DNA of 64,000 nucleotides from Enterococcus sp. RIT-PI-f (GCF_001297065.1 NZ_LHOX01000001.1:1-64000), one strand, 5' to 3'; numbered from the stretch's first letter, positions 11,388-19,247 are shown. The notes: a model not told the origin generated them from the sequence alone. Translations and numbers: made by a program.

Positions 11388-12398
11388 CTACAACCCAATA
11401 GAAAATAGATAGGCAATGCCCACGGCCAATGGCCCTGTGATCAACCTTGAAAACAATACAGCAGGTACGCCGGTCGTAATCGTCTCCGGTTCTGCTTCTC
11501 CTAAGGTCATTCCAACAGGCGCAAAGTCACAACCAACTTGTGAATTGATAGCAAACAGCGCTGGCAAGGCATAATGAGGCGGAATATTCCCATTGGCTAT
11601 TTCAGTACCAATCAGCAAACCGATGACTGCTGCGATGACTGCCCCAGGCGCCAATAACGGTGATAGGAAAGGCAGACTGGTAATAAAACCTAAGACAACT
11701 AATCCAAGAAGGCTGCCAGCTAACGGAGAAAGTCCCACAGCTATCCAATCGCCAATACCCGTATAATTGATAATACCGATCAACGTTGCGACAAAAGCCA
11801 TAAACGGCAAGATATTGGTCATGACCGTATCTATGGTTTCCCGACCTGCTTGATACATGATATTGATGAACTCCCCTGCGATTCGACCGATTTTGTCAAT
11901 GAAGCCAATCACACCTTTATTTTTGACGGGCTGTTCTTCTGCTTTTACGGTCACTGTTGTTTCAGATGTGTCAATTGCTGGGGTTTTACTTGTGTCCTCA
12001 GGTTGATGCAGGTTGCTTGGTTCGCCTTCGATCGTGATGCTTTCCAGATCATTGATGGTTGTTCCCGACACAAAAATATCTTCTGTCATAAATTTAGCCA
12101 ATGGTCCCGAGGGCGCTTGAAGTTTGACATTGACTGTTGGAATCCGCATCCGCGGGTATGTACCGCATCGAGCCGTTCCACCACAATCTATAACTGCCGC
12201 AAGTGTTTCTTCTTTAGCTACCGGATTTTTGAAGGCATCAACGGCCGTCGTATGGGTCATTTCTGCTAACTTGTGGGCAACCGGATGGATCCCACCTCCC
12301 GTGACACTGATGACATATTTCTTTTGTTCGTCTGGGATAACGGTCAATGGACCGCCCCAGCCGCCTTTTCCTTTGTGAATCTTTACTGCTCTAACCAT
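11388..12398 (-). CDS. PTS EIIBC, glucitol/sorbitol (Gut) family
   Basis: 336 residues. The N-terminal cytosolic EIIB domain (about 1-150) contains '[15 protein letters not shown]' with the probable phospho-Cys at about 71. The C-terminal half (about 175-336) has membrane segments ('[16 protein letters not shown]', '[16 protein letters not shown]'). Together with the upstream EIIC it forms the transporter of the Gut family (SrlE/GutE equivalent). Start ATG follows a GGGGGAGAATGA ribosome site 12 nt after the EIIC stop. Confidence 0.9.
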   Translation of the reverse strand: MVRAVKIHKGKGGWGGPLTVIPDEQKKYVISVTGGGIHPVAHKLAEMTHTTAVDAFKNPVAKEETLAAVIDCGGTARCGTYPRMRIPTVNVKLQAPSGPLAKFMTEDIFVSGTTINDLESITIEGEPSNLHQPEDTSKTPAIDTSETTVTVKAEEQPVKNKGVIGFIDKIGRIAGEFINIMYQAGRETIDTVMTNILPFMAFVATLIGIINYTGIGDWIAVGLSPLAGSLLGLVVLGFITSLPFLSPLLAPGAVIAAVIGLLIGTEIANGNIPPHYALPALFAINSQVGCDFAPVGMTLGEAEPETITTGVPAVLFSRLITGPLAVGIAYLFSIGL

Positions 12399-12410
12399 TC
12401 ATTCTCCCCC

Positions 12411-12941
12411 TTAAGCAACTGCTTGTTTCTGATTTCGCCGGGCCAACAGTTGGGCAATCTTCTCGGTGATCATGCCGCGAATCAAAATAATGACAAAACC
12501 GGCTAACAAGTAGCGCAAAGCCAATTCGCTTTGGTTTGCAACCTCGCCAAAACCGGCGGCTACACCTAAGTACACAAATAATTCAGCCGAATTGGCATGA
12601 GGAAAGAGACCAACAATAGGGTGCAACATAGACACAGTGGCATCATAGTACCCCGCCTTGTGCTCTTCTTTGAGAAAACGGCCAAATGTATAACACATCG
12701 GATTGGTAAGGAAAAAGCAAGCAAGAAACGGAATCAAGGTGTAACGTAAAAAGAAGAACTTGGTGCATTTCTGCATAAAACCAAATACACGGTCTTCTCC
12801 AATAATTTTAACAAGAGCATTGACGAATAATATCAAGGTAATCAGCAAGGGAATGATACCAGTCAAGAAACCCATAAAGGTTTCTGCCCCGGATTCAAAC
12901 ATGCCAATAAAATGGTCAGATAATGTGACTAAAAAATCCAT
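12411..12941 (-). CDS. PTS EIIC, glucitol/sorbitol (Gut) family
   Basis: 176-residue membrane protein matching SrlA/GutA EIIC ('GFLTGIIPLLITLILF', 'FLTNPMCYTFGRFLKEEH', 'PHANSAELFVYLGVAAGFG'). The ATG at 12941 is the right start: AAGGAGGAAC lies 5-6 nt upstream, while the longer frame to 12980 runs through the leader. It is the first gene of the gut-type operon, and its ribosome site directly abuts the inner end of the structured block at 12958-13534. Confidence 0.9.
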   Translation of the reverse strand: MDFLVTLSDHFIGMFESGAETFMGFLTGIIPLLITLILFVNALVKIIGEDRVFGFMQKCTKFFFLRYTLIPFLACFFLTNPMCYTFGRFLKEEHKAGYYDATVSMLHPIVGLFPHANSAELFVYLGVAAGFGEVANQSELALRYLLAGFVIILIRGMITEKIAQLLARRNQKQAVA

Positions 12942-12985
12942 TTCGTTCCTCCTTCTTAGATAAACTGCTGTACTGTGCAATCAAA

Positions 12986-13002
12986 CGAATAGAAACCAAA
13001 AA
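12986..13002 (+). repeat. Left copy of 17-bp inverted repeat
   Basis: CGAATAGAAACCAAAAA; its exact complement is at 13503-13519. In a single transcript of either strand the two would form a 17-bp closing helix of the structured block. Confidence 0.85.
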
Positions 13003-13261
13003 CTGCCCTTCTTTATCTAGGATCAGAAGATTGATCCCGATGCTTATTTCAGCGATAGGTGGCACAAGTTGGTGCGACGTGTATATTTTCAAATTATACC
13101 TATGCCTTGGTTCAACTATGACTGCCTATTTTCGTGCCACCTATGTGCTTTGCGGTCTCAGTAGTTGGCAGCTGCTGAGACTAGAAAAGACGTTGCGGTA
13201 CTGCGCTGGTACCGAGGGTATACCCATCATTCATTTCAAATCGTCTATCCTTTATCAAACA

Positions 13262-13295
13262 AAGCAAAAAGGCACTGGACGGGTGTCCAATGCCT
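13262..13295 (-). terminator. Leftward terminator inside the structured block
   Basis: On the minus strand AGGCATTGGAC (from 13295) pairs with GTCCAGTGCCT (to 13270) across a 4-nt loop, with one mismatch, and is followed by TTTTTGCTTTG. A leftward transcript entering from beyond 13534 would meet this terminator before reaching the gut EIIC gene, which suggests attenuation or a short separate RNA. Confidence 0.7.
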
Positions 13296-13463
13296 GTGAA
13301 ATAGCGAAATAAGCGTATAGCAGCACGTATTTTTTTCACGAAAAAGGTGGAAAACCACTAGAAATGAATCCGCTTTTTCGGTACAATAAACACGTTGATG
13401 CCTACGGGTATCAACTATGGCAACTTGATTGGTCATTCCGGTATAGTTGGTGACTAGTCAGGG

Positions 13464-13507
13464 CTTCGTATAGGTGCGCCAACACCTTACGAAGTGCCTA
13501 TTTTTTT
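13464..13507 (+). terminator. Rightward terminator at the right end of the structured block
   Basis: CTTCGTATAGGTG (13464-13476) pairs with CACCTTACGAAG (13483-13494) with one bulged base, followed by TGCCTATTTTTTT. This is a good Rho-independent terminator for a plus-strand transcript, although no plus-strand protein gene precedes it; hence a non-coding RNA is suspected. Confidence 0.7.
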
Positions 13508-13519
13508 GGTTTCTATTCG
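13503..13519 (-). repeat. Right copy of 17-bp inverted repeat
   Basis: TTTTTGGTTTCTATTCG, the exact complement of 12986-13002. It begins within the U-tract of the rightward terminator. Confidence 0.85.
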
Positions 13520-13533
13520 CTTACTAGTTTATC

Positions 13534-13547
13534 TGAAAGCGGTTTAG
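13534..13547. promoter_or_regulatory. Candidate cre site for the gut-type operon
   Basis: TGAAAGCGGTTTAG agrees with the cre consensus TGWAANCGNTNWCA at all but the last two positions. It lies just outside the structured block. A weak leftward promoter (TTGTTA, 17 nt, TATATG, about 13590-13615) can be drawn further out, so the operon promoter probably lies here, about 600 bp from the first gene. Confidence 0.4.
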
Positions 13548-13632
13548 GTTTGCAAGGGGAACATTTGCGGTGAGGGGTTTAATAACATGGGGATTGGGGT
13601 GCATATATAAGGGAGGGGTAAAAATAACAAAA

Positions 13633-13664
13633 AAATCTGCACAGCGGTTGGGCTTTGCAGATTT
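13633..13664 (-). terminator. Terminator of the helicase gene
   Basis: On the minus strand AAATCTGC pairs with GCAGATTT, followed by TTTTGTTATTTTT. It starts 7 nt after the ancestral stop of the helicase gene at 13672-13674. Confidence 0.75.
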
Positions 13665-13721
13665 CCATGCTTTATTCTACTTCTTCACTGCTTTGTGTCA
13701 AAAACTCATAATAATTTGGTT

Positions 13722-15917
13722 CTACTGGATCTTGTAACTTAACTCTAATTCAACTACATTTTTTAGCTTTCCATCGGTCGTAGGTTTTTGTAATTGCTGA
13801 ATCGTTTCTTCAATTGGTGTTAATTCACCTAAATAATAGAAGTCTGTTTCATTGTCTTTATTATTATATTTTCGCTTAATAAATAAATGAATATGCCAGT
13901 CATCTGCATTTTTTAAAATCTGAACTTCTTGTGAAGCCAATGTTCTTGGTGATTTGGTGAACCATTTGAAAGTACTCTCATCAATGAACTCATCTTCATA
14001 CGCCATTAATGAACCTTTAAAGTCTTTTCCTTTATGCAGTGTAACGAATATAGCGAAATGTTGATTGCTATGAGTATAACCACCTATAATCTGTTCATTA
14101 TATTTAAACTCCATATTTAACATTCGTAAAACATCTTTTCGCCGATACTTCTCATAAAGGTTAAGCGGCTTGGTTATATCATATCGTTGCGATTTGGCTA
14201 ATCCAGTATCTACCAAGTCTTTCAATAATTTAAGGAAATAAGGATTCTGACGGTATGATTTGAAATTATCTGTAACCGCTAATCCCCGATCAGTTAATGT
14301 AAACATTCTCGAAGCTAGATAGCTTTTCCTAGTTCCTTTTTCGTAGAAAGAAAGATCTAAAACATGGACTGCTGATTCGATCGTGTCTTTCGTATAATAC
14401 ACATTCAGTCCATCAAACAGCTGCTTCATTTCAGAAAATGTTAAGTTATTTCTTTCTGTATTTATGAATTGGTCAATAAGCAACAATTCATGAGGTCTAA
14501 TCCCTAGCAACAGTTCTACTGAAACGAACCGTAATGCTAAGTTCTCTGCTTCTGATATTTCACCTTCGGCTTCACCTATTTTTTTCAAGAAATGATAATA
14601 CGTTTTTTCTTTCCCGCTGATAATTAATGGATCAATGCTATCCATTTTTTCAAAATCCAGTAGATAGGGTACACGATTTAAGCGATGTTTAGCTTTGTAG
14701 AAGCTATCCTTCAAATCCGCTAACGTATTTAAGCGCACTTGATCAATTGATTTGAATATACGTTCTTTAGCTACTTTTTCGAAGTTAATGGAAGATAATC
14801 CAGAAATATAAGTGACATCAACAGTATCTCTACGAATGTTATTTTTGTTTCTAGAATTGTCTCCCGATAATGCCATTGGAATCATATAGTTATTTTTATA
14901 ATTCCCAATGAAATCAATGACGGTCACAAACTCTTTGGACGGATGTTTTCTTAATCCTCGTCCAAGTTGCTGGATAAAAATAATGCTTGATTCGGTATTT
15001 CTTAGCATCACTACTTGATTAATTTTGGGTATGTCTATCCCTTCATTAAAAATATCGACTGTAAAGATATAATTTATTTTGCCATTTTCAAGTTTTTGAA
15101 CCTCTTGCTCACGTTTTTCTAAATTGTGATCGCCAGTAAGATAGGCACTTGGAATCCCCCTTTGTGTAAATAGTTCTGCCATTCTCTGTGCTTCTTCTTT
15201 ACGACTACAAAAAACTAGCCCTTTCGGTACATTACCTGAGCAACCATAATAGTCAATTTTTTGAATTAAAAAATCAACTCTTTCCTGATCCATCAAATAA
15301 TTCAAATCAGATGTTTCGTCAATAACATGACCATCTTTTTCATAATCGGTAACGCCAAAATAGTAAAAAGGACATAGCATATCTTCTTCTAATGCCTGCT
15401 GTAGACGTATCTCATAGGCAATATTATAATCGAATAATTCAAAGATATTAAACCCATCAGTCCGTTCAGGTGTCGCTGTCATGCCTAACAAAAATTCCGG
15501 CTGAAAGAAATCGATTGTTTTCCTGTATGAGCTGGCTCCAGCTTTATGGACCTCATCAATTAATATATAGTCAAATGCATCGGCACCTAATTCGTTTTGA
15601 TAACTATCTTTAGAAATAGTTTGAATTGTTGCAAACAAATATTTAGCCGACGTATTTTTTGAATTGCCTGATAAAATACCAAAGTCTGCATCATCACCAC
15701 TGATAATTTTTTTGAACGATGCCATTGCTTTTGTTAAAATTTGTTCTCGATGTACAATGAACAGCATACGCTTCGGACTAAATTGATGCACATCAAAGCC
15801 GGCAAGATATGTTTTACCTGTACCTGTCGCTGAAATCACTAATCCTCTTTTAGCGCCGGTTTGTCTTAACTCTTGTAGATTATTTAGCGCTTGCTTCTGC
15901 ATTTCATTTGGGACCAC
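13722..15917 (-). CDS. SF2 helicase + DUF3427 part of a split PLD-helicase gene
   Basis: 731-codon open segment with Walker A 'SATGTGKTYLAG', 'LIDEVHKAG' (DEVH box), 'GMTATPERTDG' and motif VI 'QQLGRGLRKHPSKEF', then a long C-terminal DUF3427-like region. It is in frame with the PLD segment at 16005-16547; only one TAA (16005-16007, in the context R-stop-WVENFEENYQ) separates them, probably a CAA to TAA change. There is no ribosome site for the GTG at 15917. At the C-terminus a single missing A near 13740 shifts the frame: the other frame reads KLQDPVEPNYYEFLTQSSEE and ends at 13672. The intact protein would be about 955 residues. Likely a pseudogene; the family often occurs near defence genes. 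Confidence 0.8.
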   Translation of the reverse strand: MVPNEMQKQALNNLQELRQTGAKRGLVISATGTGKTYLAGFDVHQFSPKRMLFIVHREQILTKAMASFKKIISGDDADFGILSGNSKNTSAKYLFATIQTISKDSYQNELGADAFDYILIDEVHKAGASSYRKTIDFFQPEFLLGMTATPERTDGFNIFELFDYNIAYEIRLQQALEEDMLCPFYYFGVTDYEKDGHVIDETSDLNYLMDQERVDFLIQKIDYYGCSGNVPKGLVFCSRKEEAQRMAELFTQRGIPSAYLTGDHNLEKREQEVQKLENGKINYIFTVDIFNEGIDIPKINQVVMLRNTESSIIFIQQLGRGLRKHPSKEFVTVIDFIGNYKNNYMIPMALSGDNSRNKNNIRRDTVDVTYISGLSSINFEKVAKERIFKSIDQVRLNTLADLKDSFYKAKHRLNRVPYLLDFEKMDSIDPLIISGKEKTYYHFLKKIGEAEGEISEAENLALRFVSVELLLGIRPHELLLIDQFINTERNNLTFSEMKQLFDGLNVYYTKDTIESAVHVLDLSFYEKGTRKSYLASRMFTLTDRGLAVTDNFKSYRQNPYFLKLLKDLVDTGLAKSQRYDITKPLNLYEKYRRKDVLRMLNMEFKYNEQIIGGYTHSNQHFAIFVTLHKGKDFKGSLMAYEDEFIDESTFKWFTKSPRTLASQEVQILKNADDWHIHLFIKRKYNNKDNETDFYYLGELTPIEETIQQLQKPTTDGKLKNVVELELSYKIQ

Positions 15918-16004
15918 ATAAGGTGGGTATGATTTTTGTTGAATATCCTCAATCCATTTTGTTACTTTAAGACCCTGATAATTTTCTTCAAAGTTTTCTA
16001 CCCA

Positions 16005-16547
16005 TTAACGGGTCAAGGGAACAGCCGCTTCCCATTCTTGAATCAGATGTTCTTCTATTGTTGAGATCATCTCACCATTATCGTTGGAAGTAAGTTTGAC
16101 GTTCCACTCATAATTTAATTTTAAAGCGGACATTGTTAGATTTGAGCTACCGATAATAAAGGTTTTATGGTCTTCTTTATCAAATAAATAACCTTTAGAA
16201 TGGAAACCTTTTTTAGGTGAGATTCTTACTTCGACATTGGGAATGTTTAGCAGCGAAGCAAATGCTTTCGGTTCATTGAAACCTAGATACGTTGATGTTA
16301 AAATTTTTCCAGCAATTCCTCTTTCTGCTAAATCTGCAAGTTGCGCTTTGATTGCATTTAGACCATCTTGTGTAATAAAAGCAACTGAAATAAAGAAGGA
16401 CTGACAGCTATTCATTTCTTGGTGTAACGTCGTTAATAAATAGTCTTTTTTTTCAGGATTATTCACAATAAATTTCGGATTCAGTTTGTCACTTGCTATT
16501 GTCTTATCGATGAATGCTTTTTGCAGTGCCCGCTCTAAATACTCCAT
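16005..16547 (-). CDS. PLD-like nuclease domain of the split helicase gene
   Basis: 180 residues forming a phospholipase D-type nuclease domain: 'FHSKGYLFDKEDHKTFIIGSSN' region contains the His-x-Lys and the Gly-Ser-Ser-Asn of one HKD motif, so a dimer or second motif would be needed for catalysis. It starts 2 nt after the NUDIX stop (translational coupling). It ends at a TAA that interrupts a much longer frame continuing into the helicase. The fragment may still be translated as a free PLD domain, because its ribosome site is intact. Confidence 0.8.
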   Translation of the reverse strand: MEYLERALQKAFIDKTIASDKLNPKFIVNNPEKKDYLLTTLHQEMNSCQSFFISVAFITQDGLNAIKAQLADLAERGIAGKILTSTYLGFNEPKAFASLLNIPNVEVRISPKKGFHSKGYLFDKEDHKTFIIGSSNLTMSALKLNYEWNVKLTSNDNGEMISTIEEHLIQEWEAAVPLTR

Positions 16548-16548
16548 T

Positions 16549-16956
16549 TTATATGCTCCCTACATCATATCTCATTAATTTTTCAACAGTTGGCACATCT
16601 GCTGGTGCCCATTCTACTGTCTGCAATTCTTCAGGTGATAGCCACTTTACTTGTATGTGTTCTGTTAATTGTGGCTCTCCTTCATCTAATGCACAAATAA
16701 AGGTAGTTAGATTGACGAAACCAAAATCATATTCATAACGACAAAATTCAAAGTCTTCCTCTTGAATGCTTACTTGTATCCTAAGCTCTTCTTCTAACTC
16801 ACGTCTAAGCGCTTGCACTTTAGTTTCATCTTGTTCGATCTTGCCACCAGGAAATTCCCACAGGTTCGCTAATGATCTTTCAGGTCCTCTTTGACAGCAT
16901 AAAATCTTCCCATTTTTGATAATGATCGCACCAACTACATGTATTTCTTTTTTCAT
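16549..16956 (-). CDS. NUDIX hydrolase, MutT/8-oxo-dGTPase type
   Basis: 135 residues with a complete Nudix box beginning 'GGKIEQDETKVQALRREL' and continuing EEEL (about 38-60; G-x5-E-x7-R-E-x2-E-E). It hydrolyses oxidised or other nucleoside triphosphates. The ATG follows an AGAGGG site. It is the first gene of the unit with the PLD-helicase protein; the pairing is common in Firmicutes. A decayed second copy of this gene lies at 18370-18655. Confidence 0.88.
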   Translation of the reverse strand: MKKEIHVVGAIIIKNGKILCCQRGPERSLANLWEFPGGKIEQDETKVQALRRELEEELRIQVSIQEEDFEFCRYEYDFGFVNLTTFICALDEGEPQLTEHIQVKWLSPEELQTVEWAPADVPTVEKLMRYDVGSI

Positions 16957-16993
16957 ATATAACCCTCTTATCTTGATAGTATTCTTCTTATTA

Positions 16994-17097
16994 GGATCGC
17001 ATAAAAGTTCAAATGAGGCAACAAGTTAATTCATGGCTAATATGTAATACACTATCATTTTGAATGCAAATTTATTTCCATTTTTAGTTCACAAAAA
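16994..17097. repeat. Direct repeat copy A
   Basis: About 100 bp starting GGATCGCATAAAAGTTC, containing GATGAGGCAACAAG-like sequence and ending near TTTATTTCC plus a short A-rich tail. Copies B (18668-18740) and C (20609-20712) are similar with point changes. It lies upstream of the NUDIX gene. Confidence 0.8.
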
Positions 17098-17348
17098 ATC
17101 AGGCCCAGTTTCATTTTAGATATCAAAAAACATATCGTTCTCTCTTACGATTAAATCACGACAAAATAACCAACTAAGAGGACGATATGCTATATGAATG
17201 ATTCTATCAAAAAATTGTTGAGGATGACCGATACAAATTTTTATCTTTTCTTTTTCACAAGATATATCCTTTTTCTTTAATTTGACACATAAATTTTTCC
17301 ATTGGATCAATAATTAAACAAAGATGTATTCCATAAATCCATGTATTA
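17098..17348. other. Spacer between repeat A and the first small-protein cassette
   Basis: No gene with a ribosome site is visible. A 64-codon minus-strand open stretch (17116-17310) lacks a start signal and resembles nothing known; it may be a gene fragment. Confidence 0.3.
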
Positions 17349-17552
17349 TTAGAGGTCTTTTAAAATTAGTTTAATGCCGAAAAAAGACAATATACATGCC
17401 ATAATTAAATATCTAGCTGCATTAATACTCATTCTTATATTGTACTCCGTTGTGGGCATATCTTCAAAAGAACGAGGCTCAATAAAGTTATTTAAAAATA
17501 TTAGTATCAGCACACCAACAACTAATAATAGAATTCCTATTGTTTTTTTCAT
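17349..17552 (-). CDS. Small membrane protein, 67 aa
   Basis: Two hydrophobic segments are visible (about 4-21, TIGILLLVVGVLILIF; about 47-62, YLIMACILSFFGIKL) with a polar link containing several Glu and Arg. GAGGAGG sits 7-8 nt before the ATG, so translation is well supported. It follows the 219-aa secreted protein by 18 nt and is probably co-transcribed. Size and layout would suit an immunity or accessory protein for its neighbour, but no family is recognised. Confidence 0.65.
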   Translation of the reverse strand: MKKTIGILLLVVGVLILIFLNNFIEPRSFEDMPTTEYNIRMSINAARYLIMACILSFFGIKLILKDL

Positions 17553-17570
17553 TAAGAAACCTCCTCAGGT

Positions 17571-18230
17571 CTATTTATATACAAATTTTTTACTAAATGA
17601 AACACCATAAGCTTTTTTTATAGTCCCAGTTCCTTGTTTACTCCATTGGAATGAATTCCAGGGCATCTTATGAACATCAAATGTCTTCGTTTTATAAACT
17701 GTCTTAGCAATTAAAGAACAATTCTTAACTTTTTTCTTTCCAACTGTTTTGGGTACTGTATACGGACCGCCAATAATTGAAATTGATGTACTACCAGTAA
17801 CACTCCATCCTACTTCCCCAGAGATTAATTTATTACTTGCTCCAAACTTCGCACTTACCGTTGTGGATACTGACTTTGTTTGATTTATAGACAATGGAAT
17901 ATCAGGTTCACCTACTGCTATAGCAATTTGCCCTCCGGTATAATTAGAACCAGATTTCACATTATTCACTTTATACCTGGTGACTCCAGCTCTAGTTTGT
18001 ATACTTTCTTCTGCACTTTCATCAGGTGATAAGATCTCATCAGTAGCTAATTCTGGATTGATAACTACTAATTCATCAATGTTCTCATTATTTAAAAAAT
18101 CTTGAACTATTTCTTTTTCATTTACTTTAAAATCTTCATTGGTAACAAGAATCTGATGTGAATCACCCACGTTTAACTCTTCTGCACTAGCAAGGTTTAC
18201 GCCAAATATGAATAGTGATAAACCAAACAA
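17571..18230 (-). CDS. Secreted protein of unknown function, damaged signal peptide
   Basis: The reading frame contains a signal-peptide core (LSLFIFGVNLASAEE), an acidic stretch, and then a Ser/Thr/Lys-rich mature part with beta-strand character ('GEVGWSVTGSTSISIIGG', 'KAYGVSFSKKFVYK'). Family not recognised. The natural start appears to be ATG at 18248 behind AAGGAAGGAAG, but the third codon there is TAA, so that start gives only Met-Ala-stop. The remaining TTG at 18230 has no ribosome site and would give a signal peptide without its basic end. Probably a recent loss-of-function allele. Located in the cassette between repeats A and B. Confidence 0.55.
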   Translation of the reverse strand: MFGLSLFIFGVNLASAEELNVGDSHQILVTNEDFKVNEKEIVQDFLNNENIDELVVINPELATDEILSPDESAEESIQTRAGVTRYKVNNVKSGSNYTGGQIAIAVGEPDIPLSINQTKSVSTTVSAKFGASNKLISGEVGWSVTGSTSISIIGGPYTVPKTVGKKKVKNCSLIAKTVYKTKTFDVHKMPWNSFQWSKQGTGTIKKAYGVSFSKKFVYK

Positions 18231-18369
18231 TAAACTTAATTACGCCATTTTAATAAATAAAATCTTCCTTCCTTGTTTGATGAAACAAATATCTCATGAT
18301 TTTACTATTTTTATAAGCAATCATTGGTTTACATGGTGTCAATCAGAGAGCGCACATCTTTGATATCAC

Positions 18370-18655
18370 TTTTTACTTGTATGTGTTCTGTTAATTGTGG
18401 CGCTACTTCACCTAATACACAAATAAAGGTCGTTAGATTGACGAAACTAAAATCATATTCATTACGACACAATTCAAAGTCTTTCTCTTGAATGCTTACT
18501 TGTATTCTAAGTTCTTATGCTAACTCACGTCTAAGCGCTTGCACTTTAGTTTCATCTTGTTCGATCTTGCCACCAGAAAATTCCCACAGGTTCGCTAATG
18601 GTCGCGCCAACTACTTGTATTTCCTTTTCAGATATCCCTCTTAACTTGAGAGTAT
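18370..18655 (-). pseudogene. Decayed second copy of the NUDIX gene
   Basis: Closely parallels 16640-16960: the complement reads VQALRRELA, a stop, ELRIQVSIQEKDFELCRNEY and LTEHIQVK. An in-frame TAA falls inside the Nudix box, about 45 bp are deleted near the N-terminus, and the C-terminal third is missing. It sits directly beside repeat copy B, showing that gene and repeat were duplicated together. Confidence 0.85.
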
Positions 18656-18667
18656 TCTTCTTATTTA

Positions 18668-18740
18668 GAATCGCATAAATGTTCAGATGAGGCAACAAGT
18701 TAATTTAGAGTTAATTTGTACTATACTAGCATTTGGTTTC
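18668..18740. repeat. Direct repeat copy B
   Basis: Begins AATCGCATAAATGTTCAGATG and continues through GAGGCAACAAGTTAATTTAG to CTATACTAGCATTT. It matches copies A (16994) and C (20609) with scattered changes. Its end coincides with the end of the short secreted-protein gene at 18739. Confidence 0.8.
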
Positions 18741-18900
18741 AATTTCCAAACAGCTGTATCCGCTCTTCCACTTTTGTCACAGTAAAAGAAACTGTTGACC
18801 AAACTGGACCAGCCTCAGCTTGAACATTTACTTCGAATGCAATAACCATAAAAATTGTTAATGTCAGTCCTACAAAAACTGTTCTAGGAAATTTCTTCAT
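18739..18900 (-). CDS. Short secreted peptide, probably truncated (53 aa)
   Basis: ATG at 18900 with a strong AGGAGGG site. The first 28 residues form a typical signal peptide (basic MKKFPR, hydrophobic core, cleavage after VQA), leaving about 24 residues beginning EAGPVWSTVSFTVTK. The stop lies exactly where repeat B begins, so the gene was probably longer and was cut by the duplication junction. No family recognised. It could still make a small exported peptide. Confidence 0.6.
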   Translation of the reverse strand: MKKFPRTVFVGLTLTIFMVIAFEVNVQAEAGPVWSTVSFTVTKVEERIQLFGN

Positions 18901-18973
18901 AAATAAACCCTCCTATTCCTTTGATACTCTCAATATATATATTCTTTTCAAAATTTGTATAGCACAAATCTGT

Positions 18974-19126
18974 TTATTCGATAGTAACTAAACCTGCCCA
19001 TGTAGCCTTAGTGGGCTTTGTATTTTGAGATATATTCATAAAACGTACTCGACAAACCCTTCCCGTCCCACGTATTGTATTGGAATTTTTAGGACCTGCA
19101 TTAACAATGAGGACACTACAACATCC
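18974..19126 (-). pseudogene. C-terminal remnant of another small exported-type protein
   Basis: A 50-codon open tail reads NAGPKNSNTIRGTG, then CRVRFMNISQNTKPTKATWAG and ends VTIE-stop; a TAG at 19127-19129 blocks it upstream and no start exists. It precedes the truncated exported peptide on the same strand, suggesting a decayed tandem of related small proteins. No function assigned. Confidence 0.4.
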
Positions 19127-19186
19127 CTATGCTTGAAAAACAAGGTGGAAGTTTTAATCATCTTGAATTGAAACAGAAATTATCTA

Positions 19187-19215
19187 TTGTAATTTTTTTC
19201 ACAATAAAGTATATT
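19187..19215 (+). promoter_or_regulatory. Sigma-A promoter of the 279-aa gene
   Basis: -35 TTGTAA (19187-19192), 17-nt spacer, -10 TATATT (19210-19215). The predicted start is near 19222, about 26 nt before the coding start. Confidence 0.7.
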
Positions 19216-19247
19216 TTTATTATCTAAACTAAAAACGAGGTGCGTTA

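Larger units (their letters stand above)
12958..13534. other. 577-bp structured non-coding block with inverted ends
   Basis: There is no credible protein in this stretch. It is bounded by two inverted repeats: outer AGATAAACT (12958-12966)/AGTTTATCT (13526-13534), and inner perfect 17-bp CGAATAGAAACCAAAAA (12986-13002) with its complement at 13503-13519. Inside are further helices: ATAGGTGGCAC (13055-13065)/GTGCCACCTAT (13134-13144); TCTCAGTAG/CTGCTGAGA (13156-13180); CGGTAC/GTACCG (13196-13214); the palindrome GGGTATACCC (13216-13225); 13270-13295; 13394-13415; CAACTAT/ATAGTTG (13412-13449); the palindrome TGACTAGTCA (13451-13460); and 13464-13494. It could be a long structured leader of the gut operon (minus strand), a large non-coding RNA on the plus strand, or a MITE-like insertion between promoter and gene. 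Confidence 0.6.

Noticed and set aside
13055-13080. GTGCGAC sequence resembling a group II intron 5' end
   Set aside because: No domain V-like hairpin and no maturase; the length and structure do not fit.
13031-13312. 93-codon plus-strand frame within the structured block
   Set aside because: No ribosome site, Cys/Leu/Tyr-rich unnatural composition, and it runs through several hairpins and palindromes; treated as non-coding.
13245-13436. 63-codon minus-strand frame within the structured block
   Set aside because: It overlaps the internal leftward terminator and other stems and has no clear ribosome site.
17116-17310. 64-codon minus-strand frame
   Set aside because: TTG start without ribosome site; no relatives recognised; at most a fragment.
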